NCBI GenBank assembly: GCA_946894095.1 | Contig: OX335661.1 | Coordinates: 1-64,000 of the forward strand | Source of the DNA: Incurvaria masculella | Lineage: Eukaryota > Arthropoda > Insecta > Lepidoptera > Incurvariidae | Length of the DNA: 64,000 bases | Direction: 5' to 3' | In this document: piece by piece, positions 19,704 to 30,430 of the stretch | Position numbering within the stretch: the first letter of the stretch is position 1 | Layout: each line of letters begins with the position of its first letter | Notes under the pieces: generated by a model | What the model saw: only the letters and a program-made list of their open reading frames with translations | Told to the model about the DNA's origin: nothing | Databases searched by the model: none | Made by a program: the position numbers and the translations under genes

Positions 19704-21411
19704 CATGTATATTTTTGTCTCTTGGGCACTCTATTTTCCATTTTCACAAACATTTCACAACCAATGGCGAAGAAAACTCAAAGATTAAGCTAATATACTT
19801 TTTCGTACTAAGCGTGTATGTCGCTTATTCCAAGGAATGTGACATGCATGTATGTATGATCGACTGTGAAGCAAGGACACTTTATTTAATGAAAGAGCAC
19901 AGTAAATATAACTACTTTACGAATATATTGCAAGGGTGAACCCGAACCAGCAAAACATATCTTTTGCGGGTATTGCGTCTTCCAATTTTCACCACCTGCT
20001 GTATACCCATAATTTGGAATCCTCCCACAGTCCCTCATCCTCTCATCACTGCCTCGTACAACACAGTTTTTAAGATTATACCTTAATACATTTTTTTAAC
20101 GCTTCATCTGCGTTGCGGACATTGACTGCAAAGATTGAACATTCAGTATCATTGCAGTATATTCGTAAATTAGTTCTTTTTATTGGGCTCTTTCCTTAAT
20201 TAATGTATCCTTGCTTCACGGTCGATAATACATACACACATATCATATATTTATTAAAATTGAAAGCGGCTATAATTACTAAATGCATGTACACTTTATT
20301 GTGCCTGTGCTGTTCATCTTTGCACGGTTCCTTCCGCACTCGGAATCAAACCCCGAGCGTAGTAGGGTTCGTTGGATCGTGAATGTGGTGTGTGGTGCGT
20401 AGAAGGTGGTGAGTGAGTGAGTGAGTGAGGATGTAAAGGTTTTGTCTCCTCCATGGCGACTTGCTAGATATCTAGGAAATGCAGGTGACGTGTAGAGCAT
20501 TCCTCAATCTCGATGCCTCGGGTCGCTCAGTCGGAAGCTCAGGGTGCAGGGTCGAAGCTACGGAAGAAAACACGTACAAACCCTACCTAATCTATGCATC
20601 TGCTTGGAGAGGACTTTTGAGGAAATATTCAAACACACAGCATGAAGGTGAAGTGATGTTTATTGAAGTTTATCATTGCACAAACAGAAGTGTAAAACTG
20701 TTAGGCTGATGCGACATACCGATGAAGCTCTAGTCCTACCGCCGGTCTCGTTTGTAGGGTCTTCGTCCCGCTCCTCAGATGAAACTGGAACTGGTCGGAC
20801 GGCTACAGGCTCCCTGCTCCAACTCCGCTCTCATCAACTGGCTGACTCCAAACACCACCGGAATAAACTGCACAGCCTCTACACTTGGTCTCTTATGAGA
20901 ACATGGTCAAAGAGTCATAATGTCTTTCACGGGCCGCGTGATCTGACTCGCACACCACCTGGTGTCGAGGACACGGCGGACACTCGCGGGAGGACTTCCC
21001 TCAGGGTGCAGCTGCGTCGAAGGCCAGAGGCGAGATCCTCACACCATTCCGATTGGTGGGGATTCCTTTAAGATGGCGCTGCAAAAACGCGATGAAAGCT
21101 CTCAACGGAGCTCTGGTCTGTACGGGCGCGGGAGTCGAACTGAACCCAATCTTTTCATTTTCAGTTCAGTGATATTCTCCTGTTTTTATTTTTATTTTCC
21201 GGAATGTTCTAAACTTGTCACATTCCCATGGCAACGTTTCGAAATTTGAGACTCCTAGTGTGTCCTCTCTTGATTGGCTTTTTCATATTTTTTTCTTTCT
21301 TCTGCCATAGACAGTTGTCTATGGGCAACCTTTATTTTACTTGCCGCGGAAATAAAGACAATACTAAATATAACATCCTACACCATGTCATGATGAAATT
21401 TAGAAAGGCCT
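19704..21411. other. Unassigned sequence, no supported gene
   Basis: Several frames of 60-130 codons overlap on both strands (for example 20,676-21,071) without motifs. A (GTGA)n-like run occurs at 20,411-20,430. The stretch 20,280-21,240 is more GC-rich than its surroundings and may be an old mobile element. Not recognised. Confidence 0.35.
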
Positions 21412-21770
21412 TCAATGCGTAAACACATTTTGTGTTTATGCTGTTAACCGTTGAGGATTTGCCTCGTTTGGAGCCAACCTTGAGTGCAGTAGCCATGTCT
21501 TGGTGATCCTTAGAGTGGGTTGAATGCTTAATTGAATGCGTACACAAAATTTCGTGTTTGTGCTGTTGACCGTTGAGGAGTTCCCTCGTTCGCAGCCAAT
21601 CTCGAGGGAAGTATCCAGGGCCCGGTGACACTTAGAGTGGGTTATCATAATTGAATGCGTATACAAATTTCGTGTCTGTGCTGTTGACCGTTGAAGAGTT
21701 TCTTTGTCTGGAGCTAACCCTCGATGTCGATTCAGGTCATGCGTACCATAAAAATGCATTGTCATTGAAA
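21412..21770 (-). repeat. Three tandem ~120-bp repeats
   Basis: Units start at about 21,412, 21,531 and 21,651, each with GAATGCGTA-CACAAATTTCGTG and TGCTGTTGACCGTTGA followed by a GTTTGGAGCCAACC-like segment. Units are roughly 75-85% alike. Open frames across them reflect the repeat, not a gene. Possibly part of an LTR or satellite. Confidence 0.65.
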
Positions 21771-21800
21771 CTGAACCAACATGTAATAATTCAACTATAA

Positions 21801-21838
21801 TATAATGATAATAATTATAATAATAATAATAATTAATT
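21801..21838. repeat. (ATA/AAT)n microsatellite
   Basis: Runs of ATAATA and AATAAT, followed by a weaker copy near 22,183-22,200 that forms the tail of the LINE fragment next door. Confidence 0.7.
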
Positions 21839-22189
21839 TAACACGAGGTTACCGCCATGTGTCGTGCACGGAAAACCACCATCGTGCCAATTGTTATGTC
21901 TACGAACTGCGTTGTTCCAAAGAATTTGGCCAAACAATTAGAAAAATTAGACATCGATATTGGGCTCCGATTCCAGATGCAGAAAGCGGTTCTGCTCTCG
22001 AATACGAGAATCGTTCGGCGGTTTCTGTCTCTGTAGCTCGGAGCGGCCTTATTGGATTTGTCCCAGGTGGGACCTCCCTAAGGTTAAATACAGTTTTAGG
22101 TTTATATTTTTTAAGGCTACGATTTTGTATGTTTTTATTAGATAATATAAACCTAAAATTAGTTAAACAAATATATAATGTGAATAATA
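21839..22189. other. Unassigned, no supported gene
   Basis: A 146-codon frame begins inside the microsatellite and has no recognisable motif. A pair of words (GTTAAATACAGTTTTAGGTTTATA and the inverse AAACCTAAAATTAG, 22,084-22,160) suggests a small inverted repeat. Confidence 0.35.
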
Positions 22190-22530
22190 ATAATAATAGT
22201 TTATTTCAGGCATGTACCCATAGACATAAATATACTCATATATAATATACCCATAGATTATAAATACATAGCATCAACACTTAATACTTAAACACTAGTT
22301 TTAATAACAGCATTGCCACTTGTCGGATTTAATATTACAAAATGTTTGTTAAACAAACTTTCATTATTTTTTTAAATAATGGCATTGTTGCACTTACCGA
22401 CACGTTCTATAAAAGCAGCTCTCGTCTTTCTCATAATTGCGTAGAAATCATCAACCCTGTTTTCAGCGAACATACCAGACGCGCTACACCGCCACGGTAG
22501 TCCTAATATACATCTAAATGCGTTCTGTAA
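22190..22530 (-). pseudogene. LINE 3' end with C-terminal coding relic
   Basis: On the minus strand 22,530-22,375 reads a LINE C-terminus: FRCILGLPWRCSASGMFAEN, then RVDDFYAIMRKTRAAFIERV. This 'R.LL.LPR..SASGMFAE..VD.F.A..RK' pattern is common in lepidopteran LINEs. It is followed by a 3' UTR ending GCCTGAAATAAACTATTATT with (ATT)n, a typical LINE tail. 5'-truncated. Confidence 0.68.
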
Positions 22531-22770
22531 TGATATCTAAATGAGTTCTGTAATAATAATGCAAGTGGTTCTGATTCAGCTTGCAAGATTTGACCTTAAC
22601 ACCTACATATACATACAAACATGGCAAGTTAAATAACAACTTGTAATAACATTACTTCATTCATAAAATATACAATTTTGCAAAGTAAAAAAAAAAAACC
22701 AAACAAAAAACAGCTATTTAACTCAAAAATCATTGCCATCTAACAATTCTTGGGTTGTGTTTGAAATCTA

Positions 22771-22860
22771 ACGGCTTTTCACGCGGCGGGAGGAGACACT
22801 CCGACGTTTCGAGCTGATCGTTCAGCCCGTTGTCAAGGAGGCAGTAACAGACAGCATTGG
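22771..22860 (-). mobile_element. Penelope-like terminal-repeat segment
   Basis: ACGGCTTTTCACGCGGCGGG through CCGACGTTTCGAGCTGATCG to TCAGCCCGTTGTCAAGGAGG matches the arm of the palindrome at 16.4 kb (about 85-90%). On the minus strand it contains CTGAACGA...CTCGAAACGTCGG, similar to the hammerhead ribozyme core found in Penelope-like elements. It lies upstream of, and inverted to, the GIY-YIG fragment, an arrangement known for 5'-truncated Penelope insertions. Confidence 0.6.
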
Positions 22861-22861
22861 G

Positions 22862-23544
22862 CGTAAACATAAAACTACAGTTTTCATGCCTATAAAAAAG
22901 GTCTCACAAGTTTACGCTCAGTGAAAGATCAGCTCCCCTTGCAGTCTCCTGGCGTGTACAAAATTCCATGTTCCTGTGGGAAATATATTGGTCAAACAAA
23001 GCGAAGTGTTGCGACGCGGGGTACGGAACACATTCGAGCAGTAAAGAAGAAGGACTCCGCGAAATCAGATTTGTGTGAGCATAGCGAATCAGGACCAAAT
23101 CACTGGATATGTTTCGATCAATTTGGTATAATCGCCGCCTAAAAACGAACTATACCAAGATTAGTCCGAGAAGCCACCGAGATTAAGAAGCACAGCAACT
23201 TTAATAGAGAAGACAATTTTAAGCTCTCTGCAATGTGGAACCCCGTACTTCAGCCACTCAGGAAGGTCATAGGAGATGATAATATCGGCGATGATATTGT
23301 CAGCTCATACTGCCTGTCTGAGATTCGGACCGCAGCCAAACATATTTCCGCTTCCGCCCCCACCCACAGCTACGATTTACGACCACGGACTCCCTCTTTA
23401 CATTATTATCGCAGCTATTACTCCCCTGAAAGTTCTAAAGCCCATGGTGTGAAGACGAAGCATGGAAGGTTTAATTCTTCTCGCGAACGTCAGCCCAAGC
23501 AGTCAAGTTTATTTAATCATCAACAAATTCCATGTACCATTTAA
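22862..23544 (+). pseudogene. Penelope-like element C-terminal fragment with GIY-YIG endonuclease
   Basis: The plus strand encodes SPGVYKIPCSCGKYIGQTKR (GIY-YIG core with the CxC insert seen in Penelope), a conserved Arg/Glu helix (TEHIRAVKK) and a Cys-His segment (LCEHSESGPNHW). A stop (TAA) after FGIIAA near 23,140 interrupts the frame, after which KRTIPRLVREATEI continues the same reading. A stop also precedes the GIY motif (after VSQVYAQ). The tail to 23,544 (SYDLRPRTPSLHYYR) is the variable end. The reverse transcriptase is absent. A dead 5'-truncated copy; closest local relative is at 517-960. Confidence 0.82.
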
Positions 23545-23780
23545 ACATATTTATTTCCACAATGTTCATACACATCAGCGGTGACTCGAGTCAATTGAGA
23601 CAGCCTCTGTTTCTTCACTTCCCTCGCAACCACTGGACTCGTTTTGTAGGATCTACCGGCGCGGCGGCGGCGGCGGTGCTACCGGGGGTGGCTGGAACGC
23701 GCTGTGATAACACCTGGACAGACCATCTTGGATATTTCGTGATACTAACAAGATCATGCTGCCTAATATTTAATTACAAG

Positions 23781-24400
23781 ATGAATATATGCGGTGTTTG
23801 TAATAGCGATTTTTAGAACAATGACATTGTGATTTGTCACATTTGCGAATCCAATGATCATTTGGACTGCGTAACCTTCCCGGACTCCATATCTAAATGC
23901 ACAAGGGCAGCAAAGGATTGGACCTGTACTGTCGGAATCAGCCCGACTCGGACAGGGTCACTTCAATAGTCCGTGTCCTCAACGTAAGTCAACTGCAAAC
24001 GCTGCAGTGTTATCCCCTCACAGTACACCAGTTGGTAGTCCACAACGGATTGCTCTCTCTGTCCGTCCTCTGATCGTCCGAAAGCGTGAATCTACCTATC
24101 TCAGCAGGTATGACCTCAAGCAAGGCCTGAACTCAGGGACCAAACATCCACAATGCAGGTACTGCAGCAGCTAAAGTACAGACTACTCTCAAGAAGAAGT
24201 CTGAATGTGAATATAGTTTTAAATCTTTGTCTAGCTATGTCTTATAATATAAAAACAAAATATTTCGTGAAATCAGGGAACGATCCCGCAAAATGAAGTA
24301 TAGTTTCTCATGGGTAAAAACGGTCGCATATTCGTACTTAAGGACGATGATTCATTCATTTCATTCGTGTCACGTAGCAGACCTGGAAGGACCCAGGTCT
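23781..24400 (+). pseudogene. LINE ORF1-like relic with PHD finger
   Basis: After ATG at 23,781 the plus strand reads MNICGVCNSDF, stop, NNDIVICHICESNDHLDCV: a PHD-type C..C, C..C, H..C pattern, with a later W-T-C. Around 24,290-24,350, with a one-base slip, it reads KYSFSWVK then GKNGRIFVLKDDDS. This resembles the C-terminal motif of insect LINE ORF1 proteins related to the baculovirus FP family. Between them the frame is lost. I infer a decayed ORF1 of a Jockey- or CR1-group LINE. Confidence 0.45.
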
Positions 24401-26284
24401 GCTCAGTTCCTTACTCCATGGCCTTCCCACCTCCAAACCACCTTTGTTGCTCCATGGGCCGACTGCTAACTCAATTGTCTAAAGATTAACCTCCTACCCT
24501 CAAGAAAAAAATCCAACCGAAATGCCGTTCTCTTTATGGATCGGAGCTGTTGACTCGTTCATTTACTTTTCTTCAGTCACCGAAGTCGAGAGCTCCGACC
24601 CATCCAGATAACGGTTTTCCGGTTAGTGCTGGCCCATTTCCTCCATTTTATTGTTTAATAAGTGTTCTCTTCCCTATTTTTACCATTTAAAATTTGATTC
24701 TTTTTTAATTATGGCCTCCTGGCCCTGAACCCTGGCTTCGCTTCCCAGGCCGGTGTACCACACACAGACATTTTTATTCAATTTAACTTTAATTGCGCCG
24801 GCCGCCAGCGAAGCCCTATCTTGCCTGTTGCAGTCTCATCGTTGCGATTTTTGTTTAAAAATAATTATTTAGAAAAGTTAGATTCGTATTTATTCCATGC
24901 TGACGTGGCCATTTTTGTGTGCCACTAGCGATCTCCCGGGGGCTTAAGAGCCACCCGTGTCATTGGTCGCTGCCGCCGAACCACTCCCAGACGCCCGACG
25001 CCGCTGCGCGAGCCGATGCGTGAGCCGCTGCGCTGCGACCCGAGGGCGACCGGTCGAGGCGCACGTGGGCCCCCAGCGCCTCCACCATGCCAGGCACCGC
25101 CCAGGGCCACACGAGCCGCCAGCAGCCAGCAGCCGCGCCCGCGCCGCTCAGCCGAGCCCGCGCGCTCGCCGCCTCCGCGCTCCGCGTCGATGACGTCGCC
25201 GCGTCGACCAGATAAGTCCCCCCGTGAAGAGGGACATCCCGGAACAAGAAGCCATTAACCGTCTCATGCCCCTCAGGCGCACAGCGTACTATCATTTACC
25301 TTGTTTGTTTAATTTTTCCTAAAATAAATAGCATGTGAAGATTTGCTCGTGTTCTCCTTTGTGTTTTCCCAAGCTCAGTTCGGCAGGCACAGCCCTAGAG
25401 ACCCTTCTGGTCCCCACGTCGTGGGGAAGGGAGGGCCTCACCCTTCATTCTTAGGGGTTGGAGAGTATGATCCGTGGCGGATCTGTCGGCATCGCCGAAT
25501 AAATTTAACTTCATTTTTTTAAGGTCAAATCATGCTTAACTTCAGTCCCTAGTGTCGCTAGACTTAAATTCACTTCGCTTTTCCCTTTTCGGCTTCACCT
25601 AAAAGTAGAATCGTGAATTTGGGAGAAAAATTTGGTGACCTTCTCGCATCTAATGCGAACACCATCTCCCCGTAAACTCTCTTTTATTTAAACCCCACCT
25701 TAATCACTTTTTTTTGTTTTTTATTCATTTTTTTTCCGCCACGTGACAACTGGTGTTTTGCATATAAGATGAATTCAGCCATATAATAAATTGAATGTCT
25801 TTTTCTTACTATGGATAGCTTTTTAGCGGTAAGAAATGTCGGGTCACAAAGCCGGAGTGAAACACGTGTGTTCTGGTTGATGTTCGTATATTCACTACTC
25901 TGTTGTCCGGGCGCACGTCGCAGCGCACGTAACGAAAGCTGACGACGCAGCGTCACCTTACACATTATGCAGCTTACCGTTACATACCTCCCCTCTTAAA
26001 ATGGGCTAAGGGATGAATATAAGGACCATATTAAAACAATATGAACCAAAACAAAGTAACACTATCGCGTGAGAGGCCTTGAGCGCAAACTCACTAAAGG
26101 ATGGCTCACTTCACTTATGTTGCACAGTTTGAAAATTTAGCTGTCGAGTCTTTTTGATGAGTTGGTCATATAAATTGTGCGCGATGAACGTTGACGGTGT
26201 CGGCGGCGACGACGCGGACGTGGTACGACATTGGAATTTTGCTAAAGCTCGTTGCCGAAATTCCGTGTAATTTAAATTTGTAAT
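24401..26284. other. Unassigned; GC-rich block 24,920-25,260
   Basis: No convincing gene. 24,920-25,260 is strongly GC-rich (proline/arginine-rich frames on both strands, mutually exclusive), probably the untranslated part or LTR of a retroelement. 25,375-25,500 contains CCCACGTCGTGGGG, a 7-bp palindrome. The rest is AT-rich. Frames such as 25,684-25,965 (minus) show no motif. Confidence 0.35.
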
Positions 26285-26803
26285 TTAACACGATGGGTCA
26301 TGTTGTTGCAATACCGTATATAAGTTCATGCAGGACATTGTTACGTGATTGTTTCTCGCTACTTCTTCTAGGGCGCAATGACATTCTAGAATTAAGCCCG
26401 AGTTAACTTTGTTATTTTTCAGTGCGTTTAGTACAGATGCGCTATCTGAGATAATTCTTATCTTATAGTCGTGCATCTTCCTGGTTTTATTTGCCTCTGC
26501 GGCTCGAATTATTCCCACACATTCTGCCTGAAATATGGTGTTAAAGGCGCCTAGGGTTGTTGAGATGTTGATGTTCGCATCTCGGGAGAAGACACCCGCT
26601 CCAGTTCCCGAATTTGTTTTTGATCCATCTGTGTAGATTCGGATTTCTCTCACCCCTGATTGGTCTGCGAGTTCTTCCTTCAGTTGGATGTGATAGTTTC
26701 TTTTAAAGATATGGTTGGTAGAAATCTTGTCACAGATTGCCGAGAGCATGGGTACATGGTTCCCATGCTCTCTTAGGTTCATGGTTCTCTTAGGTACTTG
26801 CAT
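26285..26803 (-). pseudogene. LINE RNase H domain fragment
   Basis: The minus-strand frame of 172 codons contains IYTDGSKTNSGTGAGVFSRD, QAECVGIIRAAEAN and IRIISDSASVLNAL. These are the first Asp (TDGS), the Glu helix (AE) and the next Asp (SDS) of an RNase H fold, as found after the reverse transcriptase in I/Jockey-related LINEs. The final catalytic segment is lost where the frame ends (LYTVLQQHDPSC). No reverse transcriptase lies upstream, so this is a fragment. Confidence 0.78.
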
Positions 26804-26928
26804 GATTGGTATTGGATTGTTTTATGTGGTTTTTTCGTAATTGTCGGAGGTTTGCTGCTATAACCTGCTCGCTGCACGCTCGTCTCAATCGACGCAGTGG
26901 GTCGGTCCAAGTGCCCAGTGGGAATTTT

Positions 26929-27600
26929 ATTCAAATTCCCTCTCATCAGCTTTGTTACCTAACTTTAAGTACACATCACTTTGACTGTTTGTGGAACCAC
27001 GTGAATTTGAAATTATGGGCGTTGTAGCTCAATTTATTGTGTAATAATTCAAATTCGCTCTGGTTAGCTTTATTGCCATTCGTTAAGAACACAAAATTTT
27101 TGTTGTGTGTGGACACACGATAATTTCAAATTATGAGCATTGTAGCTCAATTTATTGTATTTTTATTCAAATTCGCTCTTGTCAGCTTTGTTACATTACT
27201 TTAAGTACGCATCACTTTAGCTGTTTGTGGAACCACGTTAATTTGAAATTATGAGCGCTGTAGCTCAATTTATTGTATAATAAATTTAATAAGCTCTCGT
27301 CGGCTTTATCTCCTTACGTTAAGAACACAATATTCTTGTTGTGTGTGGATAATTTCAAAATACGAGCATTGTAGCTTAATTTATGTTTTTTTTTTTTGTC
27401 AAATTCCCTCTCGTCAGCTTTGTTACCTTACTTTAAGTACACATTGGCTGTTTGTGGAAGCACGTTAATTTGAAATCTTGAGCGTTGTAGCTCAATTAGT
27501 GTGTAATAATTTAAATTCGCTCTCGTCAACTTTATATCCTTGCGTTGAGAACACAATATTTTTGGTTGTGTGTGGACACACGATAATTTCATAAAAGCAG
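26929..27600. repeat. Satellite array of ~118-bp units (left block)
   Basis: Six units begin TCAAATTC[C/G]CTCT at about 26,929, 27,046, 27,165, 27,283, 27,401 and 27,510. Each has TTTGTTAC, CTTTAAGTACACA or GTTAAGAACACA, a TTTGAAATTATGAGC segment and GTAGCTCAATTTATTGTAT. Two unit types alternate (AAGTACACAT...GGAACCACG versus AAGAACACAA...GGACACACG), so the higher-order unit is about 235 bp. Not coding. Confidence 0.85.
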
Positions 27601-28510
27601 AACCTTGCACATGCGTTTTGCACCCGCTGCACGGCTCACTCTGTTCCGGTCAATAGCCGGGGTCCATAAACAGTGTCACAATAATCAAAAGGGGCCAGAA
27701 CAAGCGCATACCGCGTAACGAGAGCAATGCAGTTTGATTTGGAGGGGTTCAGAACAAGTGAGTTTCTGCAGGCCCAATCATAAACTCTACTCAAGTCTTC
27801 ATTGAGAAGTACAACTGTTTCAGTAGTCTTATTGTGGTGGAAATATACATTAATCTGGGTGTATTAGAATGCTTCAAACTTTTGCAGATGTCGGCTGTAA
27901 AGATTGTGAACAAGATAGGACTGAGAATTGCACCTTGGGATACCCCTCGAGTGAGGTTCTTAGGTTGGGAGTACATTGACCTACCGTCATCCTGCCCACC
28001 AACCACAATCTGTTGACTACCACCCAAGAAACTTTCGAACCACTTTAATGCAATTTCAGATACTCCGTAATAGGAAAGTTTGGCGAGAAGCAAGTGAATA
28101 TTCAGGCAGTCGAAAGCTCTTCAAAAATCGAGTAACACAAGCAGAGTATCAAGATGGCCATCAGAAGCAGTGAGAATATCGTCTAAAACATTTAACAACG
28201 CTGTGTAGTACTACAGGAGCTTCGCAAACTTCACCTCAGGAATCACTTTTTGGGATTCCATGAATGCTGATAGCTGCTTAGTGCTTATGTACTGTTTTCT
28301 CCACAAGTTTGGAAATTACCGGAAGGATACTAATCGTTCGGATATCTTTAATCTCTTTAACATTACCTTTCTTCGGTATAGGCTCCACTAAAGCTAATTT
28401 CCAAGCTGTCGGAAATTACCCATCCTGAAGAGATTTGTTAATTATTTGCGTGATTACAGGAAGCGTACATACGAGGAAGCGTCGCTTTTTTTACTTAGAA
28501 TATAGGAAGC
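27601..28510 (-). pseudogene. LINE reverse-transcriptase relic inside the satellite
   Basis: Read on the minus strand from about 28,440: LPVITQIINKSLQDG, WKLALVEPIPKKGNVKEIKD, ISILPVISKLVEKT, then after decay LLAKLSYYGVSEIALKWFES, the GVSQGAILSPILFTIF motif and, near 27,790-27,640, NSLVLNPSKSNCIAL. These are reverse transcriptase motifs in order, with many stops and shifts. The YADD-type catalytic box cannot be found. It splits the satellite array, so it inserted after the array formed. Confidence 0.8.
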
Positions 28511-28514
28511 GTCG

Positions 28515-28914
28515 CGCGCAATTGTATAATAATTTAAATTCGCTCTCGTCAGCATTATTGCCTTACGTTAAGAACACTATATTTTTGTTGTGTGTGGACA
28601 CACGATAATTTCAAATTACGAGCATTGTAGCTCAATTTTTTTTATTATTCAAATTCCCTCTTTAAGCTTTGTTACTTTTCTTTAAGTACACATTGGCTGT
28701 TTGTAAAACCACGTTAATTTGAAATTATGAGCGTTGTAGCTCTCTTTATTGTATAATAATATAAATTCGCTCTCGTCAGCATTATTGCCTTACGTTAAGA
28801 ACACAATATTTTTGTTGTTGTTGGACACACGATCATTTCATATTGTGAGCATTGTAGCTCAATGTATTGTATTTTTAATCAAATTAGCTCTTGTCAACTT
28901 TGTTACCTTACTTT
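28515..28914. repeat. Satellite array of ~118-bp units (right block)
   Basis: Four further units of the same satellite start at about 28,530, 28,648, 28,759 and 28,878, again alternating between the two types. The last is cut short by the 542-bp inverted-repeat element. Confidence 0.85.
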
Positions 28915-29456
28915 AAGGCGGCCCATCCCGCTTAACTCCCCATACAAACGGGGAAAGAAGATCACGCCCATATTTATTGTCAAAGATCCCAAATTTAGCT
29001 CAAAATAGCTTTATTTGATCGAACTAGATGTCTCATGACCGTTGGCATTGTAAAATTGTGTTTGGTTTCTATGTTATAAGGTCCGAAAGTTCGAGTTTTT
29101 TGCGCGTTTTATACAATATATTTGGAGGTGGATTACGCAATGATAAAGTAAGAACATCTTAAAAATATTATTCATCAGACATAGCTTATTTAATCACGAT
29201 TTATAATCTAATTGGTTTTTGTTAGATTATTGACTACAGCGGTCGTGGTTTACTTTTAGCTATAAGTCGTTTTGTAATTAAAATTTTCGTAAATCTTACC
29301 AAATCATACACTATGCACATTGTCTTTTTTGTGGACATGTTGCATCTTCCACATCATGGAGCCTGTCTTATTCATTGAAACAGAGGTCCCAGAGCGCAAC
29401 AGCACGGTTTTGTACCGTGCCCGCGAATGAGTTAGTCCCGCCGGGTTGGGCCACCT
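28915..29456. mobile_element. 542-bp inverted-repeat element (copy 2)
   Basis: AAGGCGGCCCATCCCGC to TTGGGCCACCT, the same length and order as copy 1 in the MYG1 intron, with scattered differences. The first 66 bases lie outside the tandem duplication that starts at 28,981, so the copy at 34,247-34,722 lacks its left end. Confidence 0.75.
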
Positions 29457-29813
29457 CAAATAGAGTCCGTGCGGAAAGATAACCGTCGTAAGATTTGAGG
29501 GCACACATGTGCACATTTACCGTATTAGTCCTGTTGACAACACTGGCACGTTATTATAGTATGCCTGTAACAACTTGATATGTTGAGGCTGTGTTAGAAT
29601 GTAATATTTTCAGATTCTCAGGTCTTAATAATTGTCTTAATGTATTTAATTAAAACATTATATTCGATTAATTAATTAACAGAAATAAATAGAATATATT
29701 TTAAAATGAGTGTAAATATTAATAAAGGTCACAAAATAATATCAAAGGTGTTACGTGCAACGAATAAAACTAAAGTTTATTTTAAAATGAAAATATATTT
29801 ATTCATTGGCTCC

Positions 29814-30104
29814 CTAATCTGAAATATAGTCAAAGTCTGATGCCAAGTATTCAATGCCGGACATGTTTGAGTTATCTTTGGAACTAACAGAGAGATCCAA
29901 GGAATTATCTTCTTCTGAATTTGATGTGTTGGAATCTGTTACATTAATGATCAATTCTTGCATATCTTCTATTAAATGGTCTTGTTCCCAATATTTTTGC
30001 TCCACATTTATCACATGATCACACTCTTTACGCCAATGTTCAGCAGTGATATTTCTGAAGCATTCATTTATAATTGGCAATGGTTCGTTTGCTGATCTGT
30101 TCAC
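29814..30104 (-). pseudogene. Possible transposase C-terminal tail (unit 1)
   Basis: A 96-codon minus-strand frame reads ITAEHWRKECDHVINVEQKY, then WEQDHLIEDMQELIINVTDS, an acidic Ser-rich stretch and SGIEYLASDFDYISD. The pattern (H/W helix, 'KVE..YW..D...ED', acidic tail) resembles C-terminal ends of insect DDE transposases, but I cannot name the family. No catalytic domain lies next to it: upstream on the minus strand is a Jockey-like relic. It may be an orphan last exon. Confidence 0.4.
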
Positions 30105-30159
30105 ATTTTTTGATGCTACTTGTCTTTTTACTAAGCTCCCCTCTTTCTCTTACATCCCT

Positions 30160-30430
30160 TCGGAATGGAAGGGTCTCTAATTTCAGGGATACCTTGGGGC
30201 ATTGACGGGAGGTACGGCACGACGCTGTATCTAGTCAAGGGGGCCAAGCAGATACTTAGCTGAGCCGTCCCACAAATGCGAACAATACTCCACGCAAGAC
30301 CTTATCTTAGAGAGGAGCAATTTTTGGTCAGGCGTGAAATCCTGACGCACCCTGTTGAAGACTATCAGCTTTTTTAGGCGAGCTTTCCTTTATCCTCGAT
30401 ATGACGTTCAAAATCCGAGGTTCTGGATAC
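30160..30430 (-). pseudogene. Jockey-type LINE C-terminal relic (unit 1)
   Basis: The minus strand reads, with a few stops, RARLKKLIVFNRVRQDFTPD, then KIRSCVEYCSHLWDGSAKYL and LLGPLD. This is the 'YKA.VRP.MEYCSH.WAGAP.Y.L.PLD..QRRA' block downstream of the reverse transcriptase in Jockey-clade LINEs. Only this block remains. Confidence 0.7.

Noticed and set aside
21805..22245. 146-codon plus-strand frame
   Set aside because: Starts in an ATA microsatellite (poly-Ile) and ends in the LINE tail; no recognisable sequence between.
24925..25295. Several Pro/Arg/Ala-rich frames on both strands
   Set aside because: They arise from a GC-rich block where stops are rare; four mutually overlapping frames cannot all be real and none has a motif.
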